This document shows, in pieces, positions 7,978 to 11,462 of a DNA stretch of 11,462 nucleotides. Position 1 is the stretch's first letter. Each line of letters begins with the position of its first letter. This stretch comes from an uncultured Lachnospiraceae bacterium. GTDB lineage: Bacteria; Bacillota; Clostridia; Lachnospirales; Lachnospiraceae. Below the pieces are notes generated by a model. That model made no database searches, was not told the origin of the DNA, and saw only the letters and a list, made by a program, of their open reading frames with translations. A program made the position numbers and the translations under genes. The stretch covers positions 1 through 11,462 of the forward strand of contig CADBNQ010000103.1 in NCBI GenBank assembly GCA_902796045.1, given 5' to 3'.

Positions 7978-8006
7978 TTGAAAAAACATGGGATATCTGA
8001 TATAGT
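7978..8006 (+). promoter_or_regulatory. Sigma-A promoter of the gntR-clpC operon
   Basis: The -35 element TTGAAA (7978-7983) and -10 element TATAGT (8001-8006) are separated by exactly 17 bases. Transcription should begin near 8012-8014, about 30 bases before the regulator ATG. The promoter lies just downstream of the preceding terminator. Its -10 box is inside the palindrome at 7995-8021. Confidence 0.82.
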
Positions 8007-8021
8007 AATTCTATAACAGAT
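7995..8021. promoter_or_regulatory. Putative GntR-family operator (27-bp palindrome over the -10 box)
   Basis: The left arm ATCTGATATAG (7995-8005) and right arm CTATAACAGAT (8011-8021) are inverted copies matching at 10 of 11 positions, separated by TAATT. The palindrome covers the -10 box and the expected transcription start, the classic position for a repressor site. A dimeric winged-helix regulator is encoded 21 bases downstream, so autoregulation is the simplest reading. Binding is inferred, not shown. Confidence 0.72.
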
Positions 8022-8041
8022 GGATAAAGGCAGGTGGGATT

Positions 8042-8419
8042 ATGTTAATAGAGATAGATTTTAACAGCCCTGAGGCAATCTACATTCAGCTTCGGAATCA
8101 GATCGTGATGGCTATAGCCCGGGAGCGGCTGCATGACGGGGATTCACTTCCTTCTGTCAGAAGTCTGGCCGGGACGATCGGTGTCAATATGCACACCGTC
8201 AACAAGGCTTATGCCATGCTCCGCGAGGAGGGTTATCTTAAGCTGGACAGGAGAAAAGGGGCGGTAGTCTCCGTTGAGACAGCCGGCAAGGATAAGGAAC
8301 TCGACAAGATCAACGACTATATGCAGATGATTGTGGCCCAGGCGATCTGTAAAGAGATCAGCAGGGAGGAGATTACCCGTATGGTGGATGAGATGTACGA
8401 GGAATTCAGGTTACTTTAA
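8042..8419 (+). CDS. GntR-family transcriptional regulator, YtrA-like
   Basis: This 125-residue DNA-binding protein has a GntR-type winged helix-turn-helix in its first 75 residues: IYIQLRNQIVMAI, then LPSVRSLA (36-43), recognition helix NMHTVNKAYAML (49-60) and the wing EEGYLKLDRRKGAVV. Only about 45 helical residues follow, which fits the short dimerisation tail of the YtrA subfamily and leaves no room for a FadR, HutC or MocR effector or enzyme domain. YtrA-type genes are often paired with ABC transporter genes, but here the partner is clpC, 21 bases downstream. An AGGTGG ribosome binding site (8032-8037) precedes the ATG. The palindrome over its own promoter suggests that it represses itself and the downstream clpC. 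The inducer cannot be deduced from sequence. Confidence 0.93.
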   Translation: MLIEIDFNSPEAIYIQLRNQIVMAIARERLHDGDSLPSVRSLAGTIGVNMHTVNKAYAMLREEGYLKLDRRKGAVVSVETAGKDKELDKINDYMQMIVAQAICKEISREEITRMVDEMYEEFRLL

Positions 8420-8440
8420 AAGATTGGAGAACAGACAGAT

Positions 8441-10891
8441 ATGCTGAGAAACTATAATAACTATGCTGCCGGGGCCCTGAAGAGGGCTGAGGAGGATGCA
8501 GCTGCCTGTCACCAGAAGTATATAGGGACAGAACATATTCTGCTGGGACTGCTGTCCCAGGAAGAGTCTCTGGCAGGCAGAATCCTTCAGGAAAATGGGC
8601 TGACCTACCAGACATTTCTGGATGCAGTGCTCGGACAGTCTGCTGCTTTGGGAGACATGGAGAAGGTATCCTTCAAGGGATACAGTCCCAAGGCAGAGAG
8701 AATCCTTATGGAGAGTGAGAATGAGGCAGCCCGCTTTGAGTCCGATACTATCGGAACAGAGCACATCCTGCTCTCCATCCTGGCAGAGAAAGACTGCATT
8801 GCTTCCAGGCTCCTGAAGGGGCTGAGCATTAACACCAAGAAGATATATGTGGATATTCTGGTCACCCTGGGCATGGATCCTGGCATGGCCCAGAAGGAGT
8901 ATGCCATGGCTGCCGGCCAGAAGCAGGCCGGGAACATGATGACCATGATCCAGGCCTACTGTGACGATCTCACTGAAAGGGCCAGAGAGGGCCGGCTGGA
9001 TCCCATAGTCGGGAGGAAGGATGAGATTACCAGGATCATACAGATCCTGAGCCGCAGGACCAAGAACAGTCCGGTGCTGGTGGGAGAACCCGGCGTCGGA
9101 AAGACAGCGATTGTTGAGGGCCTGGCCCAGTGGATCATCCGGGGAGAGGTTCCTGAGATCATGGCAGAAAAAAGGATCATGACGCTTGATTTGCCGGGGC
9201 TGGTAGCAGGCTCGAAGTATCGTGGTGAGTTTGAGGAAAGGATCAAACGGCTGCTTGATGAGGTGATGATGCGGGGCGATATCCTTCTTTTTGTGGACGA
9301 GATCCATACCATGATCGGTGCAGGAGGAGCAGAAGGGTCGATTGACGCATCCAATATCATCAAGCCCTTCCTGGCCAGAGGTCATGTACAGCTGATTGGT
9401 GCTACCACCAGGGAGGAGTATCGGAAATACATAGAAAAAGATGCCGCTTTTGAGCGTCGTTTTCAGCCTGTTGATGTTGAGGAACCTACGGTGGAAGAAA
9501 CGGTAGAGATCCTGACCGGCCTCAAGGGACAGTTTGAGAATCACCATCAGGTGAAATACACAAAAGCAGCACTGGAAGCAGCTGCCCGCCTCTCCAGGAG
9601 GTACATCAGTGACCGCTATCTTCCGGATAAGGCCATCGATGTCATGGATGAGGCTGCTTCCAGGAAGAGGGTTCACATCTATACCATGCCTGAAGAGATC
9701 AGAATCCTCGAGGAAGACATAAAGAAATATGCAGGTAGAAGAGAAGAAGCACTTCTCGCAGGCAATATCAGAAAGGCCAGGCTTAACCACACCAGGCAGA
9801 AGAAAGCCGCCGCCCGAAGAGAAGAGCTGTGGTCTGCCTGGAATGAAAAAAAACAGGAACACAGGATGACTGTCACTGAGAATGATGTAGCTCAGGTCGT
9901 GGCAGACTGGACAAAGATTCCGGTGGCCCGCATCGGCCAGACAGAATCGCAGAAGCTGATCAGGCTTGAGGAGACTCTGAAGAAAAGAGTTGTAGGCCAG
10001 GATGAAGCCGTGTCCGTGGTGGCAAAAGCCATCAAGAGAGGCCGGGTTGGGATGAAGGATCCCAGACGTCCCATCGGCTCCTTTATGTTCCTCGGCCCCA
10101 CCGGAGTGGGTAAGACAGAACTCTCCAAAGCTCTGGCAGAAGCCCTGTTTGGCGATGAGAGCGCCATGATCAGGGTTGATATGTCCGAGTATATGGAAAA
10201 ACACAGTGTCTCCAAGATGATCGGCTCGCCTCCGGGATATGTGGGATACGATGACGGCGGACAGCTGAGTGAGCAGGTCAGGCGCCATCCCTATGCAGTC
10301 CTTCTGTTCGATGAGATTGAGAAGGCACACCCGGATGTATTCAACATCCTCCTGCAGGTCCTTGACGAGGGACAGATTACCGATTCCAACGGCAGAAAGG
10401 TTGATTTTAAGAATACGGTCATCATCATGACATCAAATGCCGGTGCCCAGCGGATCATTGCTCCAAAGAATCTGGGCTTTCAGGCAGCTTCTTCTGCCGT
10501 CCAGGATCATGACAGGATGCAGTCCAGGGTGATGGAGGAGGTCAGAAAGCTCTTTAAACCGGAGTTTCTGAACAGGATAGATGGTGTAATAGTCTTCCAT
10601 ACTCTGGATAAGGACCTCCAGAAGAAGATCGTTCATCTGCTGCTGAAGGAGATGACAGACCGGATCAGCACAGATCCCGGCTTTACACTGACAGTCTCCG
10701 ATGATGTGGCAGACTATATACTGGAGAAAGGATACCAGCCTCAGTATGGTGCCAGACCTCTGCGAAGAACCATCCAGAATGAGCTGGAAGATTATCTTGC
10801 TGATGAGTACCTCAAAGGCAATATCAAGAAGGGTTCAAAGAAAAAGCTGATCATGAAGGACGGAGCGCCGGCCCTGTTGGAGGTCAGATGA
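8441..10891 (+). CDS. clpC: Clp protease ATP-binding subunit ClpC (AAA+ unfoldase)
   Basis: ClpC is a hexameric AAA+ unfoldase that feeds substrates to the ClpP protease in the cytoplasm. The 816 residues contain two Clp-N repeats (YIGTEHILLGLL and DTIGTEHILLSIL, within about 1-140). AAA module 1 has Walker A GEPGVGKT (215-222) and Walker B with D286 and E287. A short coiled-coil middle domain follows (about 416-475), then AAA module 2 with Walker A GPTGVGKT (552-559) and Walker B with D624 and E625. The short middle domain separates it from ClpB, and the LGF tripeptide (678-680) after SNAGA is the expected ClpP-docking loop, so it should work with ClpP rather than as a free disaggregase. UvrB/McsA-type adaptor genes are not in the window. 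TGGAGA (8425-8430) lies 10 bases before the ATG. Its transcription should depend on the gntR promoter. Confidence 0.96.
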   Translation: MLRNYNNYAAGALKRAEEDAAACHQKYIGTEHILLGLLSQEESLAGRILQENGLTYQTFLDAVLGQSAALGDMEKVSFKGYSPKAERILMESENEAARFESDTIGTEHILLSILAEKDCIASRLLKGLSINTKKIYVDILVTLGMDPGMAQKEYAMAAGQKQAGNMMTMIQAYCDDLTERAREGRLDPIVGRKDEITRIIQILSRRTKNSPVLVGEPGVGKTAIVEGLAQWIIRGEVPEIMAEKRIMTLDLPGLVAGSKYRGEFEERIKRLLDEVMMRGDILLFVDEIHTMIGAGGAEGSIDASNIIKPFLARGHVQLIGATTREEYRKYIEKDAAFERRFQPVDVEEPTVEETVEILTGLKGQFENHHQVKYTKAALEAAARLSRRYISDRYLPDKAIDVMDEAASRKRVHIYTMPEEIRILEEDIKKYAGRREEALLAGNIRKARLNHTRQKKAAARREELWSAWNEKKQEHRMTVTENDVAQVVADWTKIPVARIGQTESQKLIRLEETLKKRVVGQDEAVSVVAKAIKRGRVGMKDPRRPIGSFMFLGPTGVGKTELSKALAEALFGDESAMIRVDMSEYMEKHSVSKMIGSPPGYVGYDDGGQLSEQVRRHPYAVLLFDEIEKAHPDVFNILLQVLDEGQITDSNGRKVDFKNTVIIMTSNAGAQRIIAPKNLGFQAASSAVQDHDRMQSRVMEEVRKLFKPEFLNRIDGVIVFHTLDKDLQKKIVHLLLKEMTDRISTDPGFTLTVSDDVADYILEKGYQPQYGARPLRRTIQNELEDYLADEYLKGNIKKGSKKKLIMKDGAPALLEVR

Positions 10892-11009
10892 TCATCAGAC
10901 GCAGATCACTTTTTCTATATCTTTTAGTGGAAACTTTTGCGGGTTTCCTGTATAATCAGATTATGGAGAAATAGCATATGCTTTCTCGAAAGACATGGGA
11001 GGATAAATC
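10892..11009 (+). promoter_or_regulatory. Intergenic region with sigma-A promoter and symmetric elements upstream of the last gene
   Basis: A perfect -10 box TATAAT (10951-10956) lies 17 bases from a weaker -35 TGGAAA (10928-10933), so transcription should start near 10962. Between the two boxes, GGAAAC (10929-10934) and GTTTCC (10943-10948) form an exact 6-base inverted repeat with an 8-base spacer. In the leader, GAGAAA (10966-10971) and TTTCTC (10982-10987) flank GCATATGC and could fold into a hairpin with a two-base bulge. A strong ribosome binding site GGGAGGA (10997-11003) follows. No convincing terminator for clpC was seen. Confidence 0.7.
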
Positions 11010-11426
11010 ATGGCTAGTATTAAAGAACTGTTAACAGCAGCTGAGAACGGCACCTTAAGCTTTGGTGATTATGAGCTGGCATCTAAGACAAAGCTTTCTG
11101 ACTTTCAGTTTGGTGGGGATACCTATAAGGTAAAGACGTTCAGAGAGATTACCCGGCTTGAGAAGAACGGGTGCGTGGCATATGAGTCAGTGCCGGGTTC
11201 TGCTGTCCACAACTACAAAGAGACAGACCGGCTGATCAGTTTTGAGGTGGAAGCACCGGATGATGTGCAGATCACCCTGGAAGTGGAGCCGGAGAAAGAT
11301 TATAAGGTTCTGATTGATGATACCAATATCGGAAGGATCCGGGCAAGTCTGAGCGGCAAGATCAGCTTCGGCGTGGAGCTGGATCCCGGTGAGACAGCCA
11401 GGGTGCAGATCAACAAGCCTCTGTAA
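11010..11426 (+). CDS. Conserved-looking hypothetical protein, beta-rich, 138 residues
   Basis: The protein has no signal peptide, membrane segment or enzyme motif that I can identify. The first 20 residues look helical (SIKELLTAAENG), and the rest alternates hydrophobic and polar residues in short stretches (for example RLISFEVEAP, VQITLEVEP, YKVLIDDTNIG, ISFGVELDPG), which suggests a compact beta-sandwich. It is acidic and probably cytoplasmic. The pattern resembles small proteins of gut Clostridia that, from memory, carry the database label 'endosialidase'; nothing visible supports such an activity and the label should not be trusted. The gene has its own strong promoter and ribosome binding site and is complete, ending in TAA 36 bases before the window edge. 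Reality of the gene is near certain; function is unknown. Confidence 0.9.
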   Translation: MASIKELLTAAENGTLSFGDYELASKTKLSDFQFGGDTYKVKTFREITRLEKNGCVAYESVPGSAVHNYKETDRLISFEVEAPDDVQITLEVEPEKDYKVLIDDTNIGRIRASLSGKISFGVELDPGETARVQINKPL

Positions 11427-11462
11427 CTGCAGACTATGATAAAAAGATAGAAAAGGTCCGTA

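Noticed and set aside
7793..7981. A 62-codon plus-strand frame overlapping the end of pncC
   Set aside because: It runs out of frame through pncC and straight across the terminator hairpin and T-tract, so it is not a plausible gene.
8411..10330. A 639-codon open frame on the minus strand opposite clpC
   Set aside because: It is fully antisense to a gene with complete ClpC motifs. Its translation is rich in H, C, L and S with no recognisable domain, and it follows from the codon use of clpC.
10889..10927. Terminator after clpC (TGATC/GATCA with a CTTTTT run)
   Set aside because: A five-pair AT-rich stem with a ten-base loop is too weak to call, and the T-run is interrupted.
1..11462. CRISPR arrays, tRNA or rRNA genes, insertion sequences, phage attachment sites
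   Set aside because: No regularly spaced direct repeats, cloverleaf-like sequence, transposase motifs or terminal inverted repeats were seen; nearly all sequence is explained by plus-strand genes.

Overview
The window looks like the chromosome of a low-to-moderate GC Firmicute, most likely a Clostridia/Lachnospiraceae-type gut bacterium. The basis is the FtsK/SpoIIIE-type translocase, the pgsA-cinA pair, a ClpC-type (not ClpA/ClpB) unfoldase, strong purine-rich ribosome binding sites and sigma-A style promoters. All recognised genes are on the plus strand and coding density is very high.

Region 1 (1-7956) reads as one long transcription unit that enters the window already in progress. It starts with the 3' end of a gene resembling a type I restriction specificity (S) subunit. 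This overlaps a 456-residue homologue of the type I modification subunit (HsdM) whose SAM-binding and catalytic motifs are replaced, so it is probably a pseudo-methyltransferase. Then come ftsK (DNA translocase with a proline/glutamate-rich repeat linker), folD (one-carbon folate metabolism), rimO (ribosomal protein S12 methylthiotransferase), pgsA (phosphatidylglycerophosphate synthase) and a stand-alone CinA C-terminal domain gene (NMN amidase family). Most junctions are overlaps or gaps under 50 bases. The unit closes with a clear intrinsic terminator at 7924-7956.

Region 2 (7978-10891) is a second operon: a good sigma-A promoter whose -10 box lies inside a 27-bp near-perfect palindrome, then a short YtrA-type GntR regulator, then clpC. 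The arrangement suggests the regulator represses its own promoter and thereby controls the Clp unfoldase, the place usually occupied by CtsR-McsA-McsB in Bacilli.

Region 3 (10892-11462) is a single small beta-rich gene of unknown function with its own promoter (perfect TATAAT), an inverted repeat between -35 and -10, and a possible hairpin in the 5' leader.

The most unusual points are the degenerate S-like/M-like pair joined to the ftsK operon, and the GntR-clpC operon with its visible operator. The rest is housekeeping. No tRNA, rRNA, CRISPR array or insertion sequence was seen.
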